The notes: generated from the letters alone by a model not told the origin. Numbered from the stretch's first letter, positions 19,615 through 31,302 are shown. The stretch: DNA of 64,000 nt from Leptodontidium sp. MPI-SDFR-AT-0119 (GCA_020726505.1 JAHLEZ010000007.1:2046001-2110000), one strand, 5' to 3'. A program made the numbers and translations.

Positions 19615-22600
19615 TCATCTGTAAGGGCGTACATGGCGTGTATTCCAACGCTGTAGTGCGTCCTCCCTATGCTGTTGCGCCGTTTTGGCACCTTTGTTAA
19701 TCAACCGTCGAACTATCTCCTCTTTAATTATTACAAGCCATTGAACAACAGACTCATAAGTGCACTCATTGGGTACGTAAATGCCTAGTTCATGCCATCC
19801 TTGAAAAAGAATGAAGAGCGCAGCCGGACCTTGAGCAGAGAAAAAGTCACTAGCGCCTGTTGGAGTAAACTTAGGCGCCACACCAGATCCATCCAACGCC
19901 CCGATGCCCCCTAGACTTTCATACGAGGTGTCACAGCTTCGAGATGCCAGAGAATATGGATCAATAACATTGGCGCAATCCAGTGCAGTTTGGCCGAGTT
20001 TATCTCTCAAATTGATGATAGACGTTGCATATGGTAGATCAAGGATCGTAATCAATATTGTTGGGTGCCAAAGCACCGATGCTGACATTTCGTGCAAAGC
20101 CGTGTGGTCGAAAAAGTTGTCAACTTCGTCTACGCGACCACCAGCCTGAAGCAGCAACCGTAGAGAATCCAACGAGTTGCGACAGGCATATCGAATGACA
20201 GTGTAGTCGTATATCGTCTTGCTTTGCGTTGAAGCTCCGTGATGAAGGAGTATTCGAATAACGTCCGGACTGTCACCATGCGCTGCTTGCATGAGTGGTG
20301 TTATTCCATTCTTGTCCTTCAGGTCCACAGGAACTCCACATGTAATTTGACTTTCCACGCGATCTGCAAAGTTGAAAAATGCTGCAAGGTGTAAGGGTGG
20401 CCATAAGACGTGAGGGCCGAATCTCATCTCCACATGCCAACGCTGCCAACGATTGAAAAGTTTTGAGGGGTTGTGGCCTAGGTGCTGGTTCCAGGGTGTA
20501 CGAATGTACTGCCAGCATGGTAAAGAAGTTGGGTCTAGGAGCGCGCTTTCTCTAGATTGAAACTGTATGAGGTATTGATAGAGGTATAGCCACCTCAACG
20601 TATGTTGCGAGTTCCCTAAGAATCGATGCACGGTCTGCTGTACGAACCCCGCGCTATCTGGCGGTACCTCATCAAGATGTTTCCACCAGTTCAACACAGC
20701 ATATTCGAGGAATTGGAACTCTTTAAAGATGCGCTGAACCATCTTAAGAGAATGTGAGAGGCCATGAGGCGAGCCGCTCAACAGGTCATTTAACGATACA
20801 TTGTCCTGGAATGTCAGCACAGTCATACATGCTCTCGCTATGTAGACAGCATTGAGCTGGTCTCGATTTGATGGCAGTGCTGAAGGTTGGTTCACTGGGC
20901 CACAACCAAGGTGCACTCCTCGCTTCCGAAGGAATTCTCTCGCCGAGGCATGAACAAAGCGAATATGTCCCGGCCTTGTGATCTCAACAAAGGAGCCACA
21001 TGCGTTAATGACATCCATACTTCCGCGCATGAGCCACCTTTCCTTCGGAGATACGTCTGAGTCGATTTGTATCCCAAGGGCAAAGTCAAGTTCTGTAATG
21101 GTCAAAGGCCGATTTGCCGCTGTGATCCATTGTAGGATTCGAAATGCTCGAGCACGATGAAGCGCGCTAACGTTGGATTCGATAGCAAGCAGCAGGCGTC
21201 CATAAGTAGCTTCCAGATCCTTGGGTAATTCATTTCGCAGGACTTCTCTTGCGTCTTCGACTGCAAACTGTGCCTCTAACGTCTCGAGCTGAAATCTGGC
21301 CCATAAAAACATCCCGTCGGCCCCTTCCTCTAGTTGCCGAATTGCTGAACATTCTAAGTCGAAATCAGAGAGCCCCATTCGATCAATACAAGCACGAATC
21401 CAGCCGTTAAGATCTTCTCTGGTTGCATCATTCGTAACGACTATCTCGAAACAATTGTCCTGCATGCGAGGATATATTGCTTTGATGATCCTGCTTTCAG
21501 GTCGGCTAGTCAAAGCAAGGGATATATTGTCGCCTAATGCGGAGACAAACATTAACAGCTTCTCAGCAGAAAGCGGCCCTGACTCGCACTCATCGAAACC
21601 GTCAACCACAAGAAATATATGTTTCATAGTCTTCGAGGCGATTTCCTTCAAAGCTTCCTTAACCGCTTCCAAAAGAGTGCGGATTGCGGGACCTCTTTGT
21701 TTGTGCTGTAAGACTAACTGGCGATACTCGGGTAGCTGTTCGAGGATCTGCCAGAGCCATGTACGCAGTATGGACTCGAGGGTGTTCTTGGTATCATCCC
21801 CTAGCTTGCAAAAGAAATATGCTATGATCCTTCCCTCCGTTCGAAGTCTGTCAATCAATGTCGCAGTGAGAACAGATTTTCCAGAACCTGGTTTACCGTG
21901 GAGCCATAAAACTGCATTGCCGCCAGTTTTCCACTCGTCAAACTCAGCTTGACCAAAGATCCACAGACATGTTGAACCATGGCGCAGGTTTAGCAATTCA
22001 AGAAGATCCTCCTCCACAGCTGCGGGCTGAAGCCAGCTTGCGATGGACTCGTTGCTCAATTCGTCGATAGGAGTCTGCTCACTCTCAATAATATGGCGTT
22101 GCTTATTAATCTGATCCTGCAAACGTTTGAGAGCATGTTCCTGGCCTTCGCCATACATTGGCAGCATGAAGATTTCCAATAAGCCTAACAGACAGTAAGC
22201 TTTATCTTCTTCTCTCTTCGTATTTCGATTCAGTGTCCATGCCATGCGCTCAGAGATCGAGAACTGGAATATGCTGTGGCTATCAAGGGCTTGTGCGGGG
22301 ATGTTTGTAATCGCCTGAATAACACTTCCGAGAGACTCCTTATCGCCAATTTCCTTGCCTTCCTTTGAGAAGAACTGCACAATTTCAGGAGCGAGGAGCT
22401 CTTGAAGAGTCCAGCCACGAGTGAACCATCGGCTATCGCGGAAAGCAGGTTCCCATATTCGGCTTTTGGTCGTTCCCTCAGAGGTAATTGATACATCAGT
22501 TAGAAAGACATAGCACTTTGCAGCATCGCGGTACCAACGATACATGGAAATAATGGCCTCAGATAGCTCAGCACTACTATCCTTATTTATACAGCATGTA

Positions 22601-22827
22601 TCGATCCAGACATAGCCCAATCCATCTTGACAAGCTTTCTCCGCGCAGAACTTAATCTTCTGGAATCCAGGCTTGTCCTGACCGGTGTGCTCTATCATGT
22701 CTTTGTAGGTGAGCTCATCATGATCTTGACCCCACGTATGCGAGAGTATGGCATAGGGAGGGATGTTGCCACCGAAGCGCTCGATTAGAAACAGGTTGTT
22801 TGTGTCTTCGCAATTGATTAGGCGCAT
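19615..22827 (-). CDS. HET-NACHT-ankyrin NLR-like protein, 1070 aa
   Basis: A single-exon gene. Residues 1-~200 are a HET domain of the HET-D/HET-E subclass: MRLINCED start, YAILSHTWG (25-33), YVWIDTCCIN (72-81), WFTRGWTLQELLAP (134-147). A NACHT NTPase follows, with Walker A GKPGSGKS (311-318) and Walker B FLVVDGFDE (405-413), then ALTSRPES as a sensor-like block. Residues ~840-960 hold two or three ankyrin-like repeats (NGITPLMQAAHGD, IRILLHHGAS). This is the layout of fungal NLR-type incompatibility receptors: C-terminal repeats sense, NACHT oligomerises, HET executes cell death. Ankyrins, not WD40, form the sensor. The repeat array is short and not near-identical, so it does not look like a fast-reshuffling array. 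The start is the first ATG, at the canonical family N-terminus. Confidence 0.95.
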   Translation of the reverse strand: MRLINCEDTNNLFLIERFGGNIPPYAILSHTWGQDHDELTYKDMIEHTGQDKPGFQKIKFCAEKACQDGLGYVWIDTCCINKDSSAELSEAIISMYRWYRDAAKCYVFLTDVSITSEGTTKSRIWEPAFRDSRWFTRGWTLQELLAPEIVQFFSKEGKEIGDKESLGSVIQAITNIPAQALDSHSIFQFSISERMAWTLNRNTKREEDKAYCLLGLLEIFMLPMYGEGQEHALKRLQDQINKQRHIIESEQTPIDELSNESIASWLQPAAVEEDLLELLNLRHGSTCLWIFGQAEFDEWKTGGNAVLWLHGKPGSGKSVLTATLIDRLRTEGRIIAYFFCKLGDDTKNTLESILRTWLWQILEQLPEYRQLVLQHKQRGPAIRTLLEAVKEALKEIASKTMKHIFLVVDGFDECESGPLSAEKLLMFVSALGDNISLALTSRPESRIIKAIYPRMQDNCFEIVVTNDATREDLNGWIRACIDRMGLSDFDLECSAIRQLEEGADGMFLWARFQLETLEAQFAVEDAREVLRNELPKDLEATYGRLLLAIESNVSALHRARAFRILQWITAANRPLTITELDFALGIQIDSDVSPKERWLMRGSMDVINACGSFVEITRPGHIRFVHASAREFLRKRGVHLGCGPVNQPSALPSNRDQLNAVYIARACMTVLTFQDNVSLNDLLSGSPHGLSHSLKMVQRIFKEFQFLEYAVLNWWKHLDEVPPDSAGFVQQTVHRFLGNSQHTLRWLYLYQYLIQFQSRESALLDPTSLPCWQYIRTPWNQHLGHNPSKLFNRWQRWHVEMRFGPHVLWPPLHLAAFFNFADRVESQITCGVPVDLKDKNGITPLMQAAHGDSPDVIRILLHHGASTQSKTIYDYTVIRYACRNSLDSLRLLLQAGGRVDEVDNFFDHTALHEMSASVLWHPTILITILDLPYATSIINLRDKLGQTALDCANVIDPYSLASRSCDTSYESLGGIGALDGSGVAPKFTPTGASDFFSAQGPAALFILFQGWHELGIYVPNECTYESVVQWLVIIKEEIVRRLINKGAKTAQQHREDALQRWNTRHVRPYR

Positions 22828-24006
22828 GGTGAGGCAATTCTGCGGATCTTAACAAGGGAGTTGGCGCGGAATTCGTGTGCAGAAAGTGCACATGCAGGAG
22901 AAACTGGAAGCCGATTCTGCAAGCACATGTAGAAAGATGTATTGGGTTGTTTATGGATTTGGTACGGCCGTCAGTTAGTTAAGCAAGCGTGCTCGGATAT
23001 TTCATGTTCGTTCTGAGATATGCATATTTATACAAAGAGCCACATGCTGCACAGCCACGCGGAAGATCGCGCTTATATACTCCTTACCACACGAAGCTTT
23101 CGAAATCCGTTCAAATGAGTTCAACTAAATAAATCTAATGACTGTTTTAGTTCCGAAATGTTAGATTAATATAGCGGCGATAGGCAGTATTCTTTCAATC
23201 CCGAAGGCATCCCATCAACTACAGCGAGGCGTCTGAAACAGCGAGGCAAGCCACTGGCTTAGACGCCACAAGATTTTTAAGATATTACTAAACAAAAAAA
23301 GCCCAAATCAGAGCGCTTTCTCTCTCTTCGAAGAACCTTCTAATTTTATCGTACGGACAAAATTTTGAAGGTCCACCTTTGTAATTAAATGACTTGGCTC
23401 CGGTAATCGCTTGATTGGAGGTACCGAATCGTGTTGCGGTGCCACATGAATTAAAACTCTCTAGTGGCCACAAACCCAACAACTACTTTTCAGCATTGTA
23501 CAGAGACTTAAAATATCCGATCCAAACGTTCTGTAAGTTTAAAAAGCGAACAGAACTCGATGGTGGTGCTGTGGGTCTAGGGTCCCATTTTACCGTGAAA
23601 GAGACTCGTTACAAAATTATGGGGGCGGCGACAATGCGATCGATTTTTTGGGGGTGACTTGGCTAAAAGTGTTCCGGGGAAGGCATAAAGCATAATTGGC
23701 ATATAACAAGAAAAGTTTTGACGCTTTCGTAAAATTGAAGCTACCCAATTCTGAAGTACCTATGATTGTCTCGACCCAGGGACAGACGTTTCCTCGTTTA
23801 CTTACCCCTGAGCCATATAATGCCTGAGGATTTAAAATTCGCCTCCTCTCAACCAACCAAAAGTAAGCACGCTAAAAGTTAAAACGGAGCCGAGGACTTC
23901 GAAGCTGTTCTGTTGATCTTCTACACGCCTTCTCACTTCACATCAAGAGCCACCATACAACCACTCCAACTCCGAATCCAAACTTCAACCCCCTAAACAA
24001 ATCATC
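22828..24006. other. Intergenic region with dispersed-repeat copies
   Basis: No gene. 23088-23140 carries CACACGAAGCTTTCGAAAT, the core of the repeat at 7160 and 10146. 23225-23375 matches 9640-9720 and 10020-10140. The part from 23880 to 24006 is the promoter and 5' UTR of the CHCH gene, with CA-rich sequence before its ATG. Confidence 0.6.
23088..23375 (+). repeat. Dispersed repeat copy 3 (upstream of HET-NACHT gene)
   Basis: Shares CACACGAAGC-TTCGAAAT with copies 1 and 2, GAAACAGCGAGGCAAGCCAC with about 7300 and 10030, and TCTTCGAAGAACCTT...CGGACAAAATTT with 9687-9720. The copies are diverged and mosaic. Confidence 0.6.
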
Positions 24007-24594
24007 ATGCCTCGTCAATCTAGATCCGGTGGAGGACGCGCGCCAACCCGCCCAACTGCTCCCCAAAGACCAGTTGCACCTCAACAGACCCGACCAGCAA
24101 CCACCGCCGCCTACCCCCCAGCTGCCCCAACTGCTGCTCCTCCAGCTCAACAGCAGCAAAGCTCCGGCGGTGGAAGCATGCTTGGAAACATCGCCAGCAC
24201 TGCAGCGTAGGTCTCCAACCCAGACCTTCCGAAGCTACATACTGACCAGAAGCAGAGGTGTGGCAATTGGATCATCTGTTGGCCACGCAATCACCGGTTT
24301 CTTCGGAGGGTCTTCTGCTCCAGCAGCTGAGCAGCCTCAACAGAATGCTGTTGCTACGCAGGGAAACCAGGCAGCTGAGAGTAGCTGGGGACAACGAAGC
24401 TGCGACGTCGACGCAAAGCAATTCACCAAGTGCATGGATGAGAACCAAGGAAACATGCAGATCTGCGGATGGTACTTGGAGCAATTGGTGAGTGTCTACA
24501 AGTAAAAAAAATTGGATGGAGGTGTGTGTATGAATGCTTGCTAATGGTGGTGTGTTTACAGAAGGCGTGCCAACAGGCTGCTAAGCAGTATTAA
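24007..24594 (+). CDS. MIX17: Twin CX9C (CHCH) mitochondrial protein, MIX17/CHCHD2-like
   Basis: Three exons, 24007-24206, 24256-24487 and 24562-24594, give 154 residues; introns have GTAGGT and GTGAGT donors. The N-terminus is basic, Pro/Ala/Gln rich (MPRQSRSGGGRAPTRP), like the mitochondrial-targeting region of the CHCHD2/CHCHD10/Mix17 family. A hydrophobic glycine-rich segment follows (GVAIGSSVGHAITGFFGG). The C-terminal CHCH domain has two CX9C motifs: CDVDAKQFTKC, and C-GWYLEQLKA-C, the latter split by intron 2. Such proteins are imported and oxidised by Mia40 in the intermembrane space. The length fits the family, and there are no oddities. Confidence 0.92.
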
Positions 24595-25870
24595 GGTGAT
24601 CCGTGGAGGAACTTTGAAGCATAGTGCTGCGTGCGTTGCATTGGGGTGGCGAATAAAAACAATCATGTACCATATCTGATTCTGAAAGGAGGCAACACCG
24701 CTCTTCTGCTTGATCTCGAAAGGAAGACCACATTTCTACCAATAAGCTGTCGAGGACCCGGTGATATTTTCGTATTCTTTTGTTTTTGCCATGACGCCGG
24801 AAAACTTGACTTTTCATTTTCTCCATACGTTTCTTGCTGTGTATTTCTTGTAAAATCTTCCAAGCCAAGCCAATTCGAGTAAGTAGCTGGCGATGCCTGG
24901 GGCTGGAAGATTGGTGGGGGAAGAGCAGCATTTCAATTGATCCAAGACTTCTCTGGATTGCTGAGATTTGGTTTTCAGGATGTGAGATGTTCATCTAAAG
25001 TTCTCATTTGAGTTACATATTAATGGCACTCCTATCCATTCTCGCCGCCAGCTTTCGGGTAGTTCACACTTGTCTGACGACTCACTCGAGGCAAATTATC
25101 CTTCACTGTGTTCTAACACGCCGAATTGTGGTAGACCGTAGAGAAGAAGTCCCAGCCAGGATACCGATGGCACATCAAGAACTTGGTCTGAACAAAGACT
25201 GGTTAGTAGTCTTCTGCTTGTAATAGATAACTGGCCATGTTTATTGACTGACCTCTCTATGGTGATTTCGGGACACCATCTGGAGCTACACACCTTGTAT
25301 GGTTGATATACAGTTGGAATATCACTCAAGGGAAGAGTGAGTGTCCTAACTAGGGTATCTAAGCTCGGAAGTGGCGCTGACAGGAAGCGAATGTTCATTG
25401 ACTTCAACCACATGATTAAACTCTCGTTCCATTGAACTGGTCTTTTACAGCAGCTTGTCAAGACTGGATTCTCGCAAAGGTCTTAGGCGTAAGCTTGATG
25501 GCAATCTACTTACGTGATTCGCCATGCACAAGGAAGATCGAAGTCTGTACTGATTAGGGACCTAGGTCCTAGGTCCTAGGTTTCTCTTCCCTGGAACTGA
25601 GAAGGTTCGTCGAGGCCAGTGAAGCCGCAGTAGAAGTTTATTTCTGTGGCTCGAGTAGACAACAATAGTGGAAGATGCTCAACTGCCATGAAAGAATCCG
25701 AAGAACGTTTCACACTGGTTCTTTAAGACTAAGCTGTCTGCCCGTAGATATGGCTTCTTGTGAGAGCGAAGCCTACTTCAAATTCTTCCAGAAGCAAGAC
25801 TGAATTGCATGTAACCATGTCAACGCCTCTATCTATGACAGGAAAGTGCTTCAAATTGTAATCCTAATGC
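24595..25870. other. Intergenic region
   Basis: Convergent 3' flanks of the CHCH gene and the methyltransferase. No supported gene. A small direct repeat (CCTAGGT three times) lies at about 25560-25580. Confidence 0.5.
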
Positions 25871-26935
25871 CTAGACTTTCTTCCCTATAGCCACGTTGAA
25901 CCTGAAGTACGACTTAACTTTCCCATTCTCATCCGCCAAACTACTCAACTCCCGACAGAAAATATCCTTCGCTCTGCCTCTGACTCCAGGCTGTTCGACA
26001 GATCAGCAAAGGTCCAAGGGAAAGTTTGAAAACAAAGAGGGACATCAATATCCCCATGAAATCAGGAAAACAAAGAAAGGGGGGATTATGCTGACCTGTC
26101 GTAATTCCTCATACCAACGCTTGACCCATCCGTCTCTCTGCATGATACTCTCAAAAAGTTCTCCCCCTTTGGTAGCATCGATTTCCTCAACTCCCTTAAA
26201 CTCCACATAGTTCCTGCTGACAAAACTTTCGTTTCCGTCCAGTCCCGCGTCCTCCAACATCTGCTTGACCTTGGCGACTGTTCCCATGGCAGTTTTACTG
26301 CCATAGACCGTGAACATGTTCAGCTCCTGCTTGACTATGTCGAAACAACGACCTGGGACTAGACTATCGTTTGTCGAGGTATCAAAGATCAACTTTCCTC
26401 CCGGCCTAAGTAGTTTGGCCCATTTCTTGACAGTGGCACCAGGATCTTCAAGAAGGACCATAGCTGAGGCACAAGTGATAACATCAAATTTGCCTTCTTC
26501 GACGCCATCCAACCCAGTCAGATTCTCGATGTCATGCTCCAGGAAAGTCACCGAGAGACTCTCTCTTTCGGCCTTGGATCTAGCGATCTTGAGGGACGCT
26601 GGACTGATGTCAACGCCAATGACAGATCCTGACGGTCCAACTGCTCGTGCTGCTGGTATCGAGATTCCACCTGTGCCACAAGCTAGATCAAGGACTTTGA
26701 GTCCTGGCGAGAGCGACATCCATTCGATGTAATCTGTAGCTTGAGCCTTGTGAAAGTCGCTTGAGCCATCTTTACCGTCGTCCTCATCTAAGTAGCGGGG
26801 AAGTGAGCATCGTCAATTCGTGTGTCTAGAAGACTTCAAGAGAACTTGAAGGAATTACAAGCCTTCTCAATACTTACATATTGGAGCACGAGCATCGTAC
26901 ATGTCTCGGATGACTTCGAGACGGGTGGGTGCCAT
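25871..26935 (-). CDS. SAM-dependent methyltransferase (class I), 289 aa
   Basis: Three exons: 26935-26878, 26787-26096 and 25990-25871. Donors are GTAAGT and GTCAGC, and the phases agree throughout. Motif I is LKVLDLACGTGG, the SAM-binding glycine loop. It is followed by GVDISPASL (acidic residue of motif II), VTFLEHDIENL, FDVITCASAMVLLEDP (motif IV region) and LLRPGGKLIFDT (post-motif). This is the Methyltransf_11/25 (UbiE/COQ5-like) arrangement. The substrate cannot be told from sequence. The protein starts MAPTRLEVIRDMYDARAP, a short helical cap common in fungal members. The last exon supplies 39 residues ending FRFNVAIGKKV. It is divergently arranged with the ribosomal protein gene. Confidence 0.9.
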
Positions 26936-27587
26936 TTTGATGGTTTTGTTGGATGACCGACTTTGTTGTCACTGTCTGTCCTGTGGGGGTTGATGTTTGA
27001 AGATGACTTCGTGAATTCAGTGGAGAAGGAGCTTCACGGATCGCTGAACCGGATTTAATTGCTAAAGCCGGAACGATAGATCATTTGATGATTGGTGCAG
27101 CATTCACGGAGTCAGATTCAGCTCACCCTATGCTATCTCACTGCTTGCAATAGGTAACCTGGAACAGAGGCACAGCACTTGCATGGAGGTGTCTAGTACC
27201 TTACCTACTCGTGGTCCTGTGTAAGGTACATTGGATATGTTAAGTGTAAAAGCTCAATGAGCATGATCCGCCATACAGATGCAAAGACATTCCGTCTTGG
27301 TTCCGGAAGTCTCGTCATATTCTGTGATTAGTAGATACTCCTAGCCGTTCAGCAAGAAGTTCAAGCTAAGCTAGGCATACGATGATGGAAATGGAGACGG
27401 AGTTGCCAAGGACCGGGCGATCCACCGCGAGCAGCTTTCGATCACATGACATTGAAGCTAGTCCCACAACATAGTAGCGTGAAATGTTAAGCGAACAGAA
27501 TTCCCACCAACTTGGCTATCAGAAAAGTTCTCGCGATTCCATTCCACGACAAGACAACACCTTCGACAACCCCATAACGACTTCAAA
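26936..27587. other. Divergent promoter region
   Basis: About 650 bp between the starts of the methyltransferase (-) and eS4 (+) genes. No gene seen. ACAAGACAACACCTTCGACAAC before the eS4 ATG is a typical A/C-rich fungal 5' leader. Confidence 0.5.
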
Positions 27588-28742
27588 ATGGGTAAGGGAC
27601 TGTAAGTAGCCTCCTCGATCCCAAACACACCTGCAGTACATGCGCAAGACTTTAAGAGGCTTTTTTGGAGGGGGAGTGGTCGAGCAGATGTTCACCTCCA
27701 TGCGTTCATCTTCACACCTCTGCCACCCGAACAGCAGACCCTTCAGCGAATTGGTCCTCGAAGTCTTGCCTTGCGCGCGAAGCTGTACAACTGGTCTCTC
27801 AATTGCTGTACTGACAATCTCTTCACAGCAAGAAGCATCAAAAGCGCCTCAGCGCCCCATCGCATTGGCTCTTGGACAAACTCTCCGGTGCCTACGCTCC
27901 TCGTCCATCCCCAGGTCCTCACAAGCTCCGCGACTGCATGCCCCTGATCGTCTTCATCCGAAATCGTCTAAAGTATGCTCTCAACGCCCGCGAGACCAAG
28001 GCTATCGTCATGCAACGCCTGATCAAGGTTGATGGAAAGGTCCGAACCGATGCCACCTACCCAGCAGGCTTCATGGATGTCATCTCCATCGAGAAGACCG
28101 GCGAGAACTTCAGACTAGTCTACGACACCAAGGGCCGCTTCACGGTCCACCGCATCCAAGCCGAGGAGGCAGAGTACAAGCTTGGAAAGGTTAAGAGAGT
28201 TCAGTTGGGCAAGGGCGGAATCCCATTCTTGGTCACGCACGATGCACGAACGTAAGTTCTATCAGACATCATTCAGCCGTTGGTCCAAGCTTTGGTCGAT
28301 TACTTCGAAAAGAGACGATTGATTGGAGCTACACCAACGGTTGCTATACAAACCCCCTCCAGAAATGCTGACGAAATTTTGCGTGTGTAGTATCCGCTAC
28401 CCAGACCCAGCCATCAAGGTCAACGACACTGTCAAGATCGATTTGGCTACCGGCAAGATCACCGATTTCATCAAGTTCGACACTGGTGTCATCGCCATGG
28501 CTACTGGTGGTCGTAACATGGGTCGTGTTGGTGTCATCACTCACCGAGAGCGTCACGATGGTGGTTTCAACATTGTCCACATCAAGGACGCCATAGACAA
28601 CTCGTTCGCCACCCGTGAGAACAACGTCTTCGTTATCGGTACTGAGAAGCCATGGATCTCTCTGCCAAAGGGCAAGGGTGTCAAGCTCACCATCGCCGAG
28701 GAGAGAGACCGCAGACGTGCGCACGCTATTGCCGGAAACTAA
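27588..28742 (+). CDS. rps4: 40S ribosomal protein S4 (eS4), 262 aa
   Basis: Three exons: 27588-27601 (14 nt, MGKGL...), 27829-28251 and 28391-28742. Both donors are GTAAGT. The sequence is unmistakable: [20 protein letters not shown] at the N-terminus, the S4 RNA-binding region ([20 protein letters not shown]), [20 protein letters not shown], and the KOW-like region [17 protein letters not shown]. The length equals the usual ~261. It is a core small-subunit component. As in many fungal ribosomal genes, the first coding exon is tiny and the first intron long (227 nt); an intronic snoRNA is possible, but I could not identify C/D or H/ACA boxes with confidence. Confidence 0.98.
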
Positions 28743-31302
28743 ATGTTCTTCGTCTCTGGCTTGGTCGCTTCGCTCTCTGGATTTCATGATGGTTCTGGGA
28801 TGGATGGAGTATTTGGGCCCCTTTCTATGCTTCGGGACATGCATTTGCGCATAGGGAAAAAAGTGCAAGTGGGTTGTTAGCTAGCACAGCAGCATAGTCG
28901 GAGCAACCAATACCAAAACAATGTAAAAGCCCATCCAGTCCCTCACCTCAAGCTTAAGCGTCTTCGCTAGACTATTCTTTGGTGAAGTAAGTGACAATGC
29001 ATCTCCATATCCTCAATACCAACGCAACCCCCATGCAGCAGAACGGAATCCGCACGTGGTCCAACCCCCACAGCCTCTCTGACTTCCAACACTGATTTAC
29101 CCAGCGTTCTCCGAGTGAGTGAATAAATGAAGCTGAATCCAAATCTGACCCCCATGCCCCGCCCTGTGACCTAGTCCTCGTCCTTCGTAATGCCCTTTGT
29201 CCCTGCAGCAACATGCATCCCGTGGGGCATTTTCACATCACGAGGCAACTGCTGATGTCAGGGTAGGTAGGCAAGTGAGAAAATGCGGAAGTATTTGGAG
29301 AAGCGGTGGAGGAGGAACCTGGAGCCATCGAATCTGGACCCTGATTGTCCGTACGTTCCTCGTCAATCTTAGAGAGAGCAGAGGATGTACGAGGCCGTTT
29401 TCAGTGTGTTTCTGTGAGGTAAGAAGTTGGATCTCGGGTGAGGGGAAAGGAGGGGTTTGCATGTGTGTGCGGGCGAGAGGGGAAGGAGACCTCGTGCCTT
29501 GCAAGAGTGAACCCGGGGATGGAAAAGTGAGGCTTATGCTGTGTGAATGAAGATCAGGAGGTGGCAGCATGGGATAGTTGTGTTGTAATGGATTCATGGC
29601 TATTGGTATGGAATCCGTTTTGAGACGAAAATGGGTAGGAGTAGGGTGACTGATAGGTTGGCCTGTAATGGATCGACCTTGTGTGCCATAGTAGGGCATG
29701 GTCTGGTAAGGGTAAGCATGGTAGATGCATCTTAGATGCGAGGCGTTGAGGCTTGCAGGATTTGCGTTCTACGTGCAGGTAGTGCATATTGACCGCAGTG
29801 TTGTTTATGAACGATGTAGATGCAGTTCGTTGACAATGTGGCGGACCCCCACTACCATCATGCCCAGTTCAGCTGGTGCAAGTTCGAGGTCAGTTAGCAC
29901 GATGCACAGGAATGATTCGTGGCTGGTTAGGACAGAAACTTTAAGCTCCTCGACCTGGACTTTTGCATGATTTGGCTTTGTTGTACCTACTTTGAGCTGG
30001 AAGAAAGCAGAGGGATGGGAAGGTAAATGCAGGAATAAGTGGTGCGGTATTTCGTGTTGGGATTGAGAACATGAAAATACAGTAGCACAGCGCGCTGGAC
30101 GCAACAGTACCAGGGCAAAGAGTGGGATGCATGGGAAGCACGATGTATGACGAAACGAAGACACCACCACCGGGAGTAAGAAAAGGGAAAAGTGCTTCCC
30201 GAACGAGAATGGGGTCAATTGAGCGGAAGGAAAATGCAAATCGGCTCAGAATTCTTTTTCTTTGCATCGGAGTGAGTGAGGCTTGTGAGCTGGCAGAAGG
30301 CCCTCCTTGTCTTAGCCCTCGACGAGTTATAACTCGGGCGTTCCTAACATTCTTGACAATTGCCCTGTTCAAGAGACAACAGTGCACGCTTGTATGACTT
30401 TTCTTTTGCTGGCAAGCTTAATATATCTCCCCTGCCTCTTCCATGTGGTGTAGGTGGGCATGGAAAAAAGTTCGAGAGGCAGAAGCAACGACCACGCTAC
30501 ACCTACCACAAATACCTCAGCGAGCCCACTTTGAAAAATTCACAAGCAAGAACAGACGAAAATAGGAATTCGACTGGACTTGATTCCACTTGATTCGACT
30601 GTACCTGCGTACTGTACAGCTGGACTGGACTGGACTGAACAACGGCCACGCGAGGTACGCATGCCGGTCTCACGATTCGAGCAGAGGAGAGGACCCCCAA
30701 GCTTGCAATCCAATCCAAGCCAATTACAAATTACGGCGGCACTTCAGCATATCGGCAACAGGCCGAGTCCGTCAGGTCTCTTCTCTTCGCTCAGATTTTT
30801 GATCCGCAGTAGTGAGTGCCTCTCTCATCTAGAATGACAAGCTGTTACTGGAGCTACTGGTCTGACTGACTAGCCCAGCTGTCCTGGCAGTATTTAGTAG
30901 CCCCCTCCCCTCTACCCCTCCAAAGCGCAATAGAAAACAACACTATATAAATGAGGCCCTCCCCTCACTCCCTCCTCCTTACTGAAGCGGACCGAAGGAC
31001 TGGAGAAAGGAACGAGAAGCGAGAACAACAAAACTCAGATCCTTCTGCTGCTGCTGCTGTACTGCTACTGTATTCATGCCAGGGCACTTGGACGGATCAG
31101 AAGGGAAGGAAGAGTAGAGCGGAATTTGAAGGGATTTTCCCCCCCTCTTCTTTGCTTGTTGCTTGCAGGGGCTTGCAGATCTGATCGGATCTGAAAGAGC
31201 GAAAGAAGGCGAATCGAAGGTCTTTCGAACGAACGAACCACCCACTCCCCCTCCTCGAATCCTGGCAAGCTTCAAGCAGGCAGGGCAGAGCAGACAGGCA
31301 TC
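28743..31302. other. Long intergenic region / 5' region of D-lactate dehydrogenase
   Basis: 2.5 kb with several ORFs of 60-150 codons on both strands but no family signature and no splice support. Short direct repeats are present: (ACTGG)n at 30621-30640 and CTGCTGCTGCTGCTG at 31042-31057. The last ~350 bp contain a TATA box and are probably the promoter and leader of the next gene. Confidence 0.45.
30944..30951 (+). promoter_or_regulatory. TATA box candidate for D-lactate dehydrogenase gene
   Basis: TATATAAA, followed by a C/T-rich leader, about 350 bases before the ATG. Its position requires a long 5' UTR. Confidence 0.4.

Noticed and set aside
27602..27828. Intronic snoRNA in the eS4 gene
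   Set aside because: The intron is long enough, but no convincing C/D or H/ACA boxes were seen.
28344..28868. 174-codon ORF antisense to ribosomal protein eS4
   Set aside because: Shadow of the strongly biased codon use of eS4; no motif and it spans an intron of the real gene.
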